Source: JAEUMD01 sp050250815 (GTDB lineage: Bacteria; Pseudomonadota; Alphaproteobacteria; Rhizobiales; Hyphomicrobiaceae). From it: a stretch of DNA of 64,000 bases. The position numbers were made by a program, and so were the translations under genes. Shown one piece after another: positions 1 to 8,191 of this stretch. Where the stretch lies: the NCBI GenBank assembly GCA_050250815.1, contig JBFWNY010000003.1:1-64000 (forward strand). Reading direction: 5' to 3'. The notes beneath the pieces are model-generated. The model did not search any database. It had not been told where the DNA came from and saw only the letters and a list, made by a program, of their open reading frames with translations. The number at the start of each line of letters is the position of its first letter. Position 1 is the first letter of the stretch.

Positions 1-26
1 TGCCCTGCAAGAAGACGTTCTTCTGA
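1..26 (+). CDS. 3' end of a second small secreted Gly/His-rich protein (partial)
   Basis: The first 26 bases read, in frame from base 3, P-C-K-K-T-F-F-stop. This is almost the same as the end of the complete gene that follows (P-C-K-K-A-F-Y-stop), and the preceding two bases fit the Val codon of the same VPCKK motif. I infer the last codons of an upstream tandem paralogue whose body lies outside the window. Only the tail is visible, so length and start are unknown. Confidence 0.6.
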
Positions 27-97
27 AACCAACCCCTGAAGCGCCGCCCCGGCAGGCGCCACCCGAAAAAGACAACCCAGATCAACAGGAGATGATC

Positions 98-340
98 ATG
101 AGCAAGATGCTGAAGTCCCTCGCCCTCGCCGCCCTCGCCGCAACGCTTTCGGTTTCCGCCATCGACACCGCCGACGCCAAGGGTGGCTTCCGCGGCTTCA
201 AGGGCGGCTTCAACCACGGCCGTCACTTCGGTGGACACCGCTTCGGCTTCGGCCACGGCTTCCACGTCTTCGACCAGCACCGCACCTGCGGCTTCTACCG
301 CTTCGGCAAGTTCGTGCCCTGCAAGAAGGCGTTCTACTGA
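98..340 (+). CDS. small secreted Gly/His/Phe-rich protein
   Basis: 80-residue protein with a Sec signal peptide (KMLKSLALAALAA... up to about residue 28, ADA cleavage-like) and a mature part made mostly of Gly, Phe, His and Arg, ending with two cysteines (TCGFYRFGKF, VPCKK). I know no function; His-rich short exported peptides of this kind are often annotated hypothetical and could bind metal or coat the envelope, which is speculation. AGGAG at 87-91 touches the ATG at 92 but lies 6 bases before the ATG at 98, so 98 is the better start. It follows a near-identical C-terminus at 1-26, implying a tandem pair, and is followed by a hairpin terminator. Confidence 0.75.
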   Translation: MSKMLKSLALAALAATLSVSAIDTADAKGGFRGFKGGFNHGRHFGGHRFGFGHGFHVFDQHRTCGFYRFGKFVPCKKAFY

Positions 341-359
341 GGACCGCCCAAAAGGAGCG

Positions 360-387
360 ATGCCGGCCATGCGAATGGCCGGCATTT
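360..387 (+). terminator. rho-independent terminator after the Gly/His-rich gene
   Basis: Perfect 11-bp stem ATGCCGGCCAT (360-370) / ATGGCCGGCAT (375-385) with a 4-base loop, followed by TT. It lies between convergent genes and probably ends the plus-strand transcript; the T run is short. Confidence 0.65.
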
Positions 388-402
388 GCCGTTTCAAGGA
401 AC

Positions 403-1662
403 TCAGCGCTGCGCTGAGCGGTTCAGGTGGGAGAGCACGGCCTCCGTCGGCCAGCAGTCGATCTTGAGGCCGTTCGCCTTCTGGTAGGCGCCCACCTGTC
501 GCCGCGTATTGGAGCCGATGAAGCCGTCGATCTTCTCAATCTCGTAGCCCGACTTCTGCAGGCCCTGCTGCACGCCGCGAATGATGCGCGTGCGCTGCGG
601 CCCGATCGGCTGCCAGGGCGTGAGAAAGTCGCCGCCGCCGGCGATGCGATCTGCCAGATTGCCGACAAACGTCGCGTAGAGGTCCGACGTGTTGTAGCGG
701 CGGATGACCTGGAAGTTCTCGAGCGCCAGGAACGAGGGCCCGTAGGCGCCCGCCGGCGACATCAGGTAGGCCTTGTCGTCGAGCACGTCGGCGGGGAACG
801 CGCGGCCCCCGGTGCGCTTGTAGCCGAGCGCTACCCACTCTCGGATCGTGCGCGTTCCCGGCGGTCCTTCGAGCGAGCAGTCCGAACTCTTCGGAATCTC
901 GATCTCATAGCCCCACGTGCGGCCTTTCACCCAACCCTTGGCCTCGAGCTGCCGGGCGGCCGAGGCCAGCGCATCGGCGACCGAATCGAACAGGTTGATG
1001 ACGCCGTCACGATCGAGGTCGCGTGCGTGCTCGTAGAACTCCGACGGCAGGAACTGCGTCATGCCGATGGCACCGGCCCACGACGATTTCAGCTTCGCAC
1101 GCGCGATACCGTCCTCCAGCATCTTCATCGCCAGGATCAGCTCGTTGCGAAAGAAATCCTTGCGACGGCCCATGTAGGCTTGCGTCGCGAGCACCCGGAT
1201 GGCGTCGTGCGGCGGCTTATAGACACCGAACGCCGTCTCGCGCCCCCAGATCGCCAGAACCGAGTAACGGTCGACGCCGTGCGTCGCCTCGATCTTGTCG
1301 AGCGAAGATTTGTGCTTGGCAGCCAGTTCGCGGCCCTGTCTGGCCAGGCGATCGAGATAGGCGGCATCGAGATACTCGCGCGGTTCGCGCGTGAACTCGG
1401 CCTGTCCCTTCATGGTCGGCGTATCGCGTCCCGGCAGCATGAGGTCGGGTAACGAGGTGTCGGGTTCCAGCCCGGCGATCGCCTTGTCGAAAGTCTTGCG
1501 GCTGACCCCGCGCGCCTGCGCGTCGGGCCACAATGTCACGAGCCACTTGGTGAAGGCTGCGTCGGCGCGTGCAGGGCCAGCTATCGCCGCCCCGCCCACC
1601 AGCACGATAAGACCGGCAAGCAGCGTTCTCGCCATGCCAGATACAGTGCCTGGTCGAGCCAT
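403..1662 (-). CDS. lytic murein transglycosylase (MltB type, SLT_2 + peptidoglycan-binding)
   Basis: Exported 419-residue enzyme predicted to cleave the MurNAc-GlcNAc bond of peptidoglycan, leaving 1,6-anhydroMurNAc ends. Signal peptide about 1-33 ending ARA; MltB-like catalytic domain about 35-335 with the catalytic Glu in IWGRETAFG (E142), the substrate motif WAGAIGMTQFLPSEF and the dyad-like DRDGVINLFDS segment. A C-terminal peptidoglycan-binding domain (about 350-415, GYEIEKIDGFIGSNTRRQV) anchors it on the wall. GGAGG sits 7 bases before the ATG. It stands alone on the minus strand downstream of galE (gap about 195 bp). Family assignment is firm; which of the soluble MltB-like paralogues it is cannot be told. 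Confidence 0.93.
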   Translation of the reverse strand: MARPGTVSGMARTLLAGLIVLVGGAAIAGPARADAAFTKWLVTLWPDAQARGVSRKTFDKAIAGLEPDTSLPDLMLPGRDTPTMKGQAEFTREPREYLDAAYLDRLARQGRELAAKHKSSLDKIEATHGVDRYSVLAIWGRETAFGVYKPPHDAIRVLATQAYMGRRKDFFRNELILAMKMLEDGIARAKLKSSWAGAIGMTQFLPSEFYEHARDLDRDGVINLFDSVADALASAARQLEAKGWVKGRTWGYEIEIPKSSDCSLEGPPGTRTIREWVALGYKRTGGRAFPADVLDDKAYLMSPAGAYGPSFLALENFQVIRRYNTSDLYATFVGNLADRIAGGGDFLTPWQPIGPQRTRIIRGVQQGLQKSGYEIEKIDGFIGSNTRRQVGAYQKANGLKIDCWPTEAVLSHLNRSAQR

Positions 1663-1857
1663 CGTGGATCCTCCGCCGGGCTACCCATGGTAGTCCATTT
1701 CCCGTTGGACGGTCCTCGGCGAGCAAGGGGGCGAGATTGGGGCCGTAGTGGGATGAATTTTCACGGCGCGTGCTCGGGAAATGACAGGCGCGCTTGGCCG
1801 CAACCGTGACCCGGCATCCGCCACCGGGAATCGATGAGAGCCGTGGAAGTACCCAGG

Positions 1858-2853
1858 TCAGGAGGCCTTGCGCCTCATCTCCGCGAGCCGGCTCTCCCAG
1901 GCGAGTGCATGGGCGACGATGAGGTCGAGGTCATCGAGCTGAGGCTCCCAGCCCAGCGCGTCACGGATCTTTGCCGAAGCGGCAACGATGGCTGCCGGAT
2001 CGCCGGCGCGGCGCGGCGCCAGCCGGACCTCGAAATCGACGCCCGATACGCGCTTGACCGCGTCGATCACCTCGCGCACCGAGTAGCCGCGCGAATAGCC
2101 GCAGTTGAAGATGTCCGATGCCCCGCCCTTGCGCAGATGGGCGAGGGCCGCGACATGAGCACGAGCCAGATCGCGGACGTGGATGTAGTCGCGTACGCAG
2201 GTGCCATCGAGCGTGTCGTAGTCGGTGCCGAAGACTTCCATGTACTTACGCTGGCCCAACGCCGTCTCGCAGGCGACCTTGATGAGGTGCGTGGCGCGCG
2301 GCGTCGACTGGCCCGAGCGGCCGTCGGGATCTGCACCTGCGACGTTGAAATAGCGCAGCGCCGCGTACGTCAGATCGTGGGCGTGCGCGGTATCGTTCAG
2401 CATGATCTCGGTCATCAGCTTCGACGAGCCGTAGGGCGACATCGGCGCCGGCTCGGCCGTCTCCGCGACAGGGTTCTGCTTGGGGTTGCCATATACCGCT
2501 GCGGTCGACGAGAAGATGAAGTGGCGCACGCCCGAAGCGACGGCAGCAGCCATCAGCGCGCGCGACTTGACGGTGTTGTTGAGGTAGTAGCCCAGCGGAT
2601 CGGCGACACTTTCGGGTACCACGATCGAGCCGGCAAAGTGGATGACCGCTGTAACGCCGCGATCGGTCATGAGCTGCCTGACAAGCCGCTCGTCGCCGAC
2701 GTCGCCAACGACGAGTTCGGCTTCCGGGTGCACCGTCCAGCGGAAGCCGGTCGACAGGTTGTCGAGCACGACCACGCTCTCGCCACGGTCGACGAGATCG
2801 AGCACCATGTGGCTGCCGATGTATCCGGCGCCCCCCGTCACCAATACCGTCAT
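1858..2853 (-). CDS. galE: UDP-glucose 4-epimerase
   Basis: 331-residue short-chain dehydrogenase/reductase (extended type) interconverting UDP-glucose and UDP-galactose with bound NAD. The Rossmann motif TGGAGYIGSH is at 6-15, the Ser/Thr of the triad in FSSTAAVYG (about 114-122) and the catalytic pair Y141-x3-K145 in SPYGSSK. Length is normal for GalE. It is divergently transcribed from galU across a 279-bp intergenic region, so the two nucleotide-sugar genes could share control. Together they would supply UDP-Glc and UDP-Gal for surface polysaccharide or lipopolysaccharide. Confidence 0.95.
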   Translation of the reverse strand: MTVLVTGGAGYIGSHMVLDLVDRGESVVVLDNLSTGFRWTVHPEAELVVGDVGDERLVRQLMTDRGVTAVIHFAGSIVVPESVADPLGYYLNNTVKSRALMAAAVASGVRHFIFSSTAAVYGNPKQNPVAETAEPAPMSPYGSSKLMTEIMLNDTAHAHDLTYAALRYFNVAGADPDGRSGQSTPRATHLIKVACETALGQRKYMEVFGTDYDTLDGTCVRDYIHVRDLARAHVAALAHLRKGGASDIFNCGYSRGYSVREVIDAVKRVSGVDFEVRLAPRRAGDPAAIVAASAKIRDALGWEPQLDDLDLIVAHALAWESRLAEMRRKAS

Positions 2854-3132
2854 ACGCTAGAACTCCCGCACCTACGCAGCGCCGCCAAAACTCCCTATAC
2901 GCCCTTGGCGTTAATACCAGCTTCACGCACTCGGCGGCACCCGTGTTGGAGCCGCAACGATTGACGCCATCGGCGCGTTGCCCCCTTGGGCGAACGACTT
3001 TTTGACGATGCCGGCCGCTGATGCCTCGATTTCGCCTGTAGTCGTTGTATTTTCCGCGCACCCGCGCCTGGCCGCTGTTTTGCGAGCGCGCCTACGAAAG
3101 CGGAGCAATGCACATCGAGTGGAACAGCTCAC

Positions 3133-4014
3133 ATGACGAAGAAGTCCACCATCCGTAAGGCCGTTTTTCCCGTTGCCGGCCTTGGCACACGCTTTCTGCC
3201 TGCCACGAAGGCGATGCCCAAGGAGATGCTGACGGTCGTCGACCGTCCGGTCATCCAGCACGTCGTGGACGAGGCACGCTCCGCAGGAATCGAACACTTC
3301 ATCTTCGTCACCGGACGCAACAAGGGCGTCATCGAGGATCACTTCGACAGCCAGTTCGAACTCGAGCGAACGCTCGCCGAGCGCGGCAAGAAGCGAGAGC
3401 TGGAAATGATCACGCGCGACCTGCCGGGCGCCGGTCAGACGAGCTTCACGCGCCAGCAGGCGCCGCTCGGCCTTGGCCACGCCGTGTGGTGCGCGCGCGA
3501 GCTGGTGGGCCGTGAGCCGTTCGCACTGCTGCTGCCCGATATGCTGCATCACGCCGAGACCGCCTGCCTCGCTGACATGATCAAGGCTTACGAGACGACG
3601 GGCGGCAACCTGATCGCCGTGTCGCCAGTCCCTAAGGACCAGACGCACCTCTACGGCATCGTCGGCGTCGCCGATTACAAGGACAAGGTCTCCAGGATCA
3701 ACGCCATGGTCGAGAAGCCGCCGCGCGGCACCGCCCCCTCCAACCTGCACATAACCGGGCGCTACATCCTGCAACCGGAAATCTTCGATCTGCTGGAGAA
3801 GCAGGAGACCGGCACCGGCGGCGAAATTCAGCTCACCGACGCCATGATCACGCTGATGGAGGACCTGGGGCAGCCGTTCCACTCGGTGCGTTTCGACGGC
3901 AAGATCTACGACTGCGGCTCCAAGGTGGGGTTCCTCATGGCCAATGTCGTCTATGCGTTGGCCCGCGACGACCTGGGGCCCTCCCTCAAGGAAGAAATCC
4001 GCAAGATCCTCTGA
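3133..4014 (+). CDS. galU: UTP--glucose-1-phosphate uridylyltransferase
   Basis: 293-residue nucleotidyltransferase making UDP-glucose from UTP and glucose-1-phosphate. The N-terminal nucleotide-binding motif GLGTRFLPATKAMPKEML is at 16-33, VEKPPRG near residue 195 fits the sugar-phosphate binding loop, and the C-terminal YDCGSKVGFLMA is typical of bacterial GalU. It is the first plus-strand gene after the divergent region shared with galE and is convergent with the outer-membrane protein gene 28 bp downstream. Confidence 0.95.
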   Translation: MTKKSTIRKAVFPVAGLGTRFLPATKAMPKEMLTVVDRPVIQHVVDEARSAGIEHFIFVTGRNKGVIEDHFDSQFELERTLAERGKKRELEMITRDLPGAGQTSFTRQQAPLGLGHAVWCARELVGREPFALLLPDMLHHAETACLADMIKAYETTGGNLIAVSPVPKDQTHLYGIVGVADYKDKVSRINAMVEKPPRGTAPSNLHITGRYILQPEIFDLLEKQETGTGGEIQLTDAMITLMEDLGQPFHSVRFDGKIYDCGSKVGFLMANVVYALARDDLGPSLKEEIRKIL

Positions 4015-4042
4015 TCCGTGGCACGCGGCGGCAGCGGCCGGC

Positions 4043-5710
4043 TCAACGCCTGAGGCGCATGCCGACGTGAACCTCGTCGGCGTTGTAGCTGGCGCCAGGC
4101 GACGGCGAATCGAACTTCGTGTGGCGATAGCGCCCGAACAGGATCGCCTCGCGCGACAGGAAATACTCGACGCCCAGGTCGCCGCGCAGCTCGCTCTCGT
4201 TGAGGTCGATGCCCGAGTAATTGTTCGTCGAGTAGGTCAGGCCGGCCGAGCCTATCAGGTGGCGCAGGAAGGCGTGTCGCACCTCCACGCCAGCAGACTG
4301 CGTTTGCACGCCGCCGGACTGGGCCGAGGTCGTCTCGGTGATGTCGGAGCGCGCGGTCAGCAGCACCGTCGTCAACTCACTCACGCGCCAGGCCAAGTTG
4401 GCGTCGACGATAATGCCCTCGATAGAGGAGAGGCGGCTGTCGACCGGCGTCTGGCGCCCGTAGCCCACGGACACCTCGCCCCGCAGGATCTGCCCGGTCT
4501 GGCCGAAGCCGACGCCGACGCGATAGCGTTCGCCGTCGGAGTCGCGGCTGATGCCGTCGGACGAGGCGACCGCCTCATAGCGCCGCTGGTTCGCGCCGAC
4601 CTCGGCGAAGCCGTAAAGCGACGGCTTGAACTCCCAGGTGGCGCGCACAGCTTCCTCGGTATCGGTGTGGTTGCGCTCGCGGTTGGACTGCGTGACCCCG
4701 TTCACGTCGATATCAGAATAGTCGTAATCGGTGACCGAGCCGCGCAACTGCAGCGTAAGCCGGTTGAACCGATGCTGGAATGCGCCGCCAGCGCGATGTT
4801 GTGTGAGCGTCGCACGATCGCCCGCGGCATTGGCGTCGATCGCCGAGCGGCTTTCCTGGCTCACGTCGCGCACAGCGAACGCCTGCAGGTTGGTGCGCCG
4901 GGTGAAGTCCAGACGACCGCGCGCTTCGAGCGTGTAAGCACGGTCGTCCTCGCTATCGAGGTCGTTGTAGAAGCTGAGCGTCGAGGCCGCGCGGAACTCG
5001 AGCGCATGCCGGCCCCAGTCGGATACCAGGCGTGCAGACGGCTTGAAGTCGAGCGCAACGTCGGACACCGGAGCAGGCGACCGCAGAACGTTCGAGTACC
5101 AGCTGCCTCCGGCTTCCACTTCGGGGAAGAGCACGAAGCTGCCGATACGAATGCCTACCGGATCATAGGGCTCGAGCTTGGCCAGACGGCGCGTGCGACG
5201 GTCGCTCAGCGGATCGATATCCTCGATCTGAAAAAGCAGCGGATCGTAGCCTGCCGGCGGATTTTCGAACGCATCGATGTCCTCGCGCGGGCGCGTATCG
5301 ATGGTGAGCGGGTCCACACCGTCGAGCACTGGCTCCGGCTCACGCGGATCGATAAGCCCGTCGACCGGCGCGCGCGGCTCCGCGGGGTAGGAAAGATCGC
5401 CGTCGCGAATTGCCGGGCGCTGGCCTGCCGCGGGGCGAACTTCGAGCGGATCGCCGTCTTCGGGGTCGCGGGTCGGGTCGTCGCTGGGGATGGCCGCGGG
5501 AAGATCGGGTGCCGTCTCGCTGTCGTCAGGAAACGGGCCTTCGGGGCGAACACGGCTGGGCACCCCCGGCAATGTCGGATCGCCCGGCAGCGTCGCACGA
5601 GTGGCCGTCTGCGCGAGCGCGCACGAGCCCTGTGCCAGCAGGCCGGCAAGACCGATGGCCACGGCCAGCGGCCAGCAGCACAAGATCCGGGGCCTGATGG
5701 GGGAAGTCAC
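4043..5710 (-). CDS. outer-membrane beta-barrel protein (putative porin, BBP2 family)
   Basis: About 555 residues. The N-terminus is a signal peptide (ILCCWPLAVAIGLAGLLA..., cut near CALAQT). It is followed by a Pro/Asp/Glu-rich, probably disordered segment to about residue 185 (EDGDPLEVRPAAGQ, DIDAFENPP) and then a long barrel of alternating strands (GGSWYSNVLRSP, RLDFTRRTNLQAFAVRDV, VGVGFGQTG) ending in hydrophobic/basic MRLRR. It resembles putative beta-barrel porin 2 proteins found with polysaccharide loci in alphaproteobacteria; that function is inferred. I start at GTG 5710, with GAGGA 8 bases upstream; TTG at 5725 is the alternative. A CtrA box lies about 75 bp upstream. Confidence 0.7.
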   Translation of the reverse strand: MTSPIRPRILCCWPLAVAIGLAGLLAQGSCALAQTATRATLPGDPTLPGVPSRVRPEGPFPDDSETAPDLPAAIPSDDPTRDPEDGDPLEVRPAAGQRPAIRDGDLSYPAEPRAPVDGLIDPREPEPVLDGVDPLTIDTRPREDIDAFENPPAGYDPLLFQIEDIDPLSDRRTRRLAKLEPYDPVGIRIGSFVLFPEVEAGGSWYSNVLRSPAPVSDVALDFKPSARLVSDWGRHALEFRAASTLSFYNDLDSEDDRAYTLEARGRLDFTRRTNLQAFAVRDVSQESRSAIDANAAGDRATLTQHRAGGAFQHRFNRLTLQLRGSVTDYDYSDIDVNGVTQSNRERNHTDTEEAVRATWEFKPSLYGFAEVGANQRRYEAVASSDGISRDSDGERYRVGVGFGQTGQILRGEVSVGYGRQTPVDSRLSSIEGIIVDANLAWRVSELTTVLLTARSDITETTSAQSGGVQTQSAGVEVRHAFLRHLIGSAGLTYSTNNYSGIDLNESELRGDLGVEYFLSREAILFGRYRHTKFDSPSPGASYNADEVHVGMRLRR

Positions 5711-6046
5711 GGGCGGCGTCCTCAAGGGCGGAACGGCAGACGGGAACGCGCACTCGTCGATGGTCGTGAAAGCTAGGGTGATTGGGTTAACGGCGATTTA
5801 AGCCGGTGGCCCATGGCCCGCGTCCGCGGGCGGTTCGGACGCGAATCGCTGAGAGCGGCTTCCGGCAGGTTGGGCCGGGGTTCCCAAAGGGAAACACGCA
5901 AGGCGCTGGAGCCCCCTTTTCCGGGCATTCAGGGTTGGCTCTCGACCAGCGTTTGGCGTCAAGCCGCAGCTCTGCTAGAGCGTTTCGACGGCCGGTGGCA
6001 CTCGGCCCCGCCGGCAGCACGGGCCACCATTGCGAGCGATTGAGAC
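5711..6046. other. divergent intergenic region without a gene
   Basis: 336 bp between the beta-barrel gene (minus) and the KdsD gene (plus). Besides the CtrA-type box at 5786-5801 I see no RNA gene, and the short open frame at 5813-6043 has no RBS or recognisable protein character. Confidence 0.6.
5786..5801 (-). promoter_or_regulatory. CtrA-type box (TTAA-N7-TTAAC)
   Basis: The plus strand reads GTTAA-cggcgat-TTAA, i.e. TTAA-N7-TTAAC on the minus strand, the full consensus of the alphaproteobacterial cell-cycle regulator CtrA. It lies 75 bp upstream of the beta-barrel gene start and 245 bp upstream of the divergent KdsD gene. The match is seen; binding is inferred. Confidence 0.6.
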
Positions 6047-7057
6047 GTGACCGACGAAGCGTCCACCCATACCAAGATGCGCGAGTGCGGCCCGGGCGAT
6101 GCCGTGCAGTCCGCCCTGCGTACCCTGGAAGTGGAGGCCGATGGGCTCGCCCTGGTGCGCGAGGCGATCGCGGGACCGCTCGCGGCTGCCTTCACCCAGG
6201 CCGTGCAGCTGCTCGATCGGGCGCGCGGCCGCGTCATCGTCACCGGCGTCGGCAAGAGCGGCCACATCGGGCAGAAGATCGCGGCAACATTCGCTTCCAC
6301 CGGCCGGCCGGCGTTCTTCGTGCACCCCACGGAAGCTTCCCATGGCGACCTGGGCATGATCACACCCGACGACGTGCTGGTGGTGCTGTCGTGGTCGGGC
6401 GAGACGGTCGAACTGTCGAGCATCCTCGCCTATTCGCGCCGCTTCGCGGTGCCGCTCATCGCACTCACTTCGCGGCCTGAGTCGGCACTGGGTCGCAACG
6501 CCGATGTCGTCCTCGAGCTGCCGCGGGCGCGAGAGGCATGCCCGCACGGGCTCGCGCCCACCACCTCGACGACGATGCAGCTCGCCATCGGCGACTGCCT
6601 CGCGATTGCACTGCTGGAGGCCCGTGGCTTCACGGCCCGCGACTTCCGCGTGTTCCATCCCGGAGGCTCGCTGGGTGCAAGCCTCAAGCATGTTGCCGAC
6701 CTCATGCACAAGGGCGCGGAGCTGCCCATCGCCACGCTCGATACGCGCATGGACGCAGCCCTCCTCGCCATGACGCAGAAGGCGTTCGGCTGTCTTGGCA
6801 TCGTAGGAGAGGACGGGCGGCTCGCCGGGATCATTACCGACGGCGACTTGCGGCGGCACATGGGCACCAACCTCATCGAGGCGCGGACCGCCGACATCAT
6901 GACGCGCAGCCCGAAGACCACCTCGCCGGACGCGCTCGCCTCCGCTGCACTCGAGTTGATGAACTCGGCGCGCATTACCGCGCTGTTCGTGGTGGACGAC
7001 GGCCGGCCTGTCGGCATCGTGCACGTCCACGATCTGCTGCGCGCCGGCGTGGTCTGA
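6047..7057 (+). CDS. kdsD: arabinose-5-phosphate isomerase (KdsD/KpsF/GutQ family)
   Basis: 336-residue sugar-phosphate isomerase: SIS domain about 45-185 with VTGVGKSGHIGQKIAATFASTG and HPTEASHGDLGMI, followed by two CBS domains (about 205-265 and 280-333, ending IVHVHDLLRAGVV). The reaction is D-ribulose-5-P to D-arabinose-5-P, the first step to Kdo of the LPS core. The start is a GTG at 6047 with a weak GAG upstream; an ATG at 6077 is an alternative. It is not next to lptCAB genes here but beside galE/galU and an outer-membrane protein, consistent with an envelope-sugar role. Confidence 0.9.
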   Translation: MTDEASTHTKMRECGPGDAVQSALRTLEVEADGLALVREAIAGPLAAAFTQAVQLLDRARGRVIVTGVGKSGHIGQKIAATFASTGRPAFFVHPTEASHGDLGMITPDDVLVVLSWSGETVELSSILAYSRRFAVPLIALTSRPESALGRNADVVLELPRAREACPHGLAPTTSTTMQLAIGDCLAIALLEARGFTARDFRVFHPGGSLGASLKHVADLMHKGAELPIATLDTRMDAALLAMTQKAFGCLGIVGEDGRLAGIITDGDLRRHMGTNLIEARTADIMTRSPKTTSPDALASAALELMNSARITALFVVDDGRPVGIVHVHDLLRAGVV

Positions 7058-7102
7058 TTGCACGATACGCTGCCGGTCAGGACCACGGTCAGGAGCTTGC
7101 TG

Positions 7103-7588
7103 TCAGGACTTGCCGCGCGGCGGCGCCGGCTCGACCATCAACACCGAGTTGCGCCGGCCGACGATACGAACGCACGTGCCGACCGGCAGATCGGGCCCTT
7201 GGGCCATCCACAGCGTATCACCCAGCCGCACCCGGCCGCGGCCGCCGACGATCGCTTCCTCCACCAGGACGCGCCGGCCGAGATCGCGGCTTGCGCGCTC
7301 GTTGAGCCCTGGCTCTTCGTTGAACCGGGTGGCCGCCCGGTGCAGCCAGAAGTCGCTCGCCACGTCGAGTGCGAACAGTAAGACAGCGAGCACCAACAGC
7401 CACGCACCTGAGTTGTCGCCCTGAGAGAGGCGCGCAAGTCCGACCAGACCGACGCCCGCGGCAACCCAGGGCAGGATCAGGCTGATCGTCGCAATCCACC
7501 ACAGCAGATCCTGCGGCGGCGGGCGTGGTGCATCCCGATGCCGATCGTCCGTCGCCGGCTCGCCCTGTCTAGTCCGCGTTGTCCGCAC
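7103..7588 (-). CDS. NfeD-like membrane protein (second copy)
   Basis: About 161 residues: a hydrophilic Pro-rich lead, two close membrane helices (LLWWIATISLILPWVAAGVGL; WLLVLAVLLFALDVASDFWL) and a C-terminal OB-fold NfeD domain (LGRRVLVEEAIVGGRGRVRLGDTLW). The latter closely matches the neighbouring NfeD protein, so this is a tandem paralogue. It would act with the SPFH protein encoded upstream in membrane microdomain organisation. No convincing ATG lies at the natural N-terminus; I use GTG 7588, overlapping the previous gene by 20 bp. ATG 7612 (MVRRWW) is possible. Confidence 0.72.
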   Translation of the reverse strand: MRTTRTRQGEPATDDRHRDAPRPPPQDLLWWIATISLILPWVAAGVGLVGLARLSQGDNSGAWLLVLAVLLFALDVASDFWLHRAATRFNEEPGLNERASRDLGRRVLVEEAIVGGRGRVRLGDTLWMAQGPDLPVGTCVRIVGRRNSVLMVEPAPPRGKS

Positions 7589-8033
7589 GTTCGACCACCA
7601 ACGCCGTACCATCGACACCCACGACCCGGACGCGGGTGCCCACCGCAGCGTCCTCGCCTTCCGCGTTCCAGATTGTGTCGCCGACCCGCACACGCCCGCG
7701 CCCCTGCTCGATGGCGTGCGAAACGATGACGGTGCGTCCGATGTACTGCGAACCACGAATGTTGAGATCAGGCTCGTCGCTGCGGGCGTTCGCCGGATGC
7801 GCATAGCGCCGAACCAGGAACACCGTCAGCACGGCCATCAGCGCGAATGCGATGAGCTGCCACTGCCAGGCAAAGCCCGTCGCAACCGCCAGGATGCCGA
7901 CGAACACGGCGGCTAGACCGAACCACAGGAAGTGGACGCCCGGCACGACCGTCTCGAGGATGAACAGCACGACGGCGAGAATGAACCAGTTCCACGGACC
8001 CAGGTTCCAGAGGTATTCCGACAATCCGCCCAT
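7569..8033 (-). CDS. NfeD family protein (first copy)
   Basis: 154-residue membrane protein with paired hydrophobic helices (about 13-60: WFILAVVLFILETVVPGVHFLWFGLAAVFVGIL) and an OB-fold C-terminal domain (YIGRTVIVSHAIEQGRGRVRVGDTIW). NfeD proteins are almost always encoded beside SPFH/stomatin-like proteins, as here, and are thought to work with them at the membrane. GGAG lies 9 bases before the ATG. It is transcribed downstream of the SPFH gene, with a strong hairpin between them. Confidence 0.9.
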   Translation of the reverse strand: MGGLSEYLWNLGPWNWFILAVVLFILETVVPGVHFLWFGLAAVFVGILAVATGFAWQWQLIAFALMAVLTVFLVRRYAHPANARSDEPDLNIRGSQYIGRTVIVSHAIEQGRGRVRVGDTIWNAEGEDAAVGTRVRVVGVDGTALVVERADNAD

Positions 8034-8130
8034 TTCGTTCTCTCCGATGCCGCCGCACGTCTGCAGACCCTGCGGGCCCTGCGGGCCGGTCGCGACGACG
8101 CACTGATCTTATCCGCGTTGTGGGGCCGAC

Positions 8131-8165
8131 AGAAGGCGCCGGCGGAACGACCGCCGGCGCCTTCT
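8131..8165. terminator. 15-bp perfect hairpin between SPFH and NfeD genes
   Basis: AGAAGGCGCCGGCGG (8131-8145), loop AACGA, then the exact complement (8151-8165). It lies 27 bp after the SPFH stop codon. There is no T run on the minus strand, so it may be an attenuator or mRNA-stabilising stem that lowers nfeD expression relative to the SPFH gene rather than a full terminator. Confidence 0.6.
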
Positions 8166-8191
8166 GTTGTCTTGGTGGAGCACCTGCCGCC

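Noticed and set aside
1834..2964. Long antisense open frames opposite galE, thrS, dnaE2, ilvD and others
   Set aside because: Shadows of the real genes produced by GC-rich third positions; they lack RBS, domains and sensible composition.
5813..6043. 76-codon open frame ending 3 bp before the KdsD gene
   Set aside because: No RBS, Arg/Gly/Ser-rich composition typical of chance frames in GC-rich DNA, no recognisable motif.
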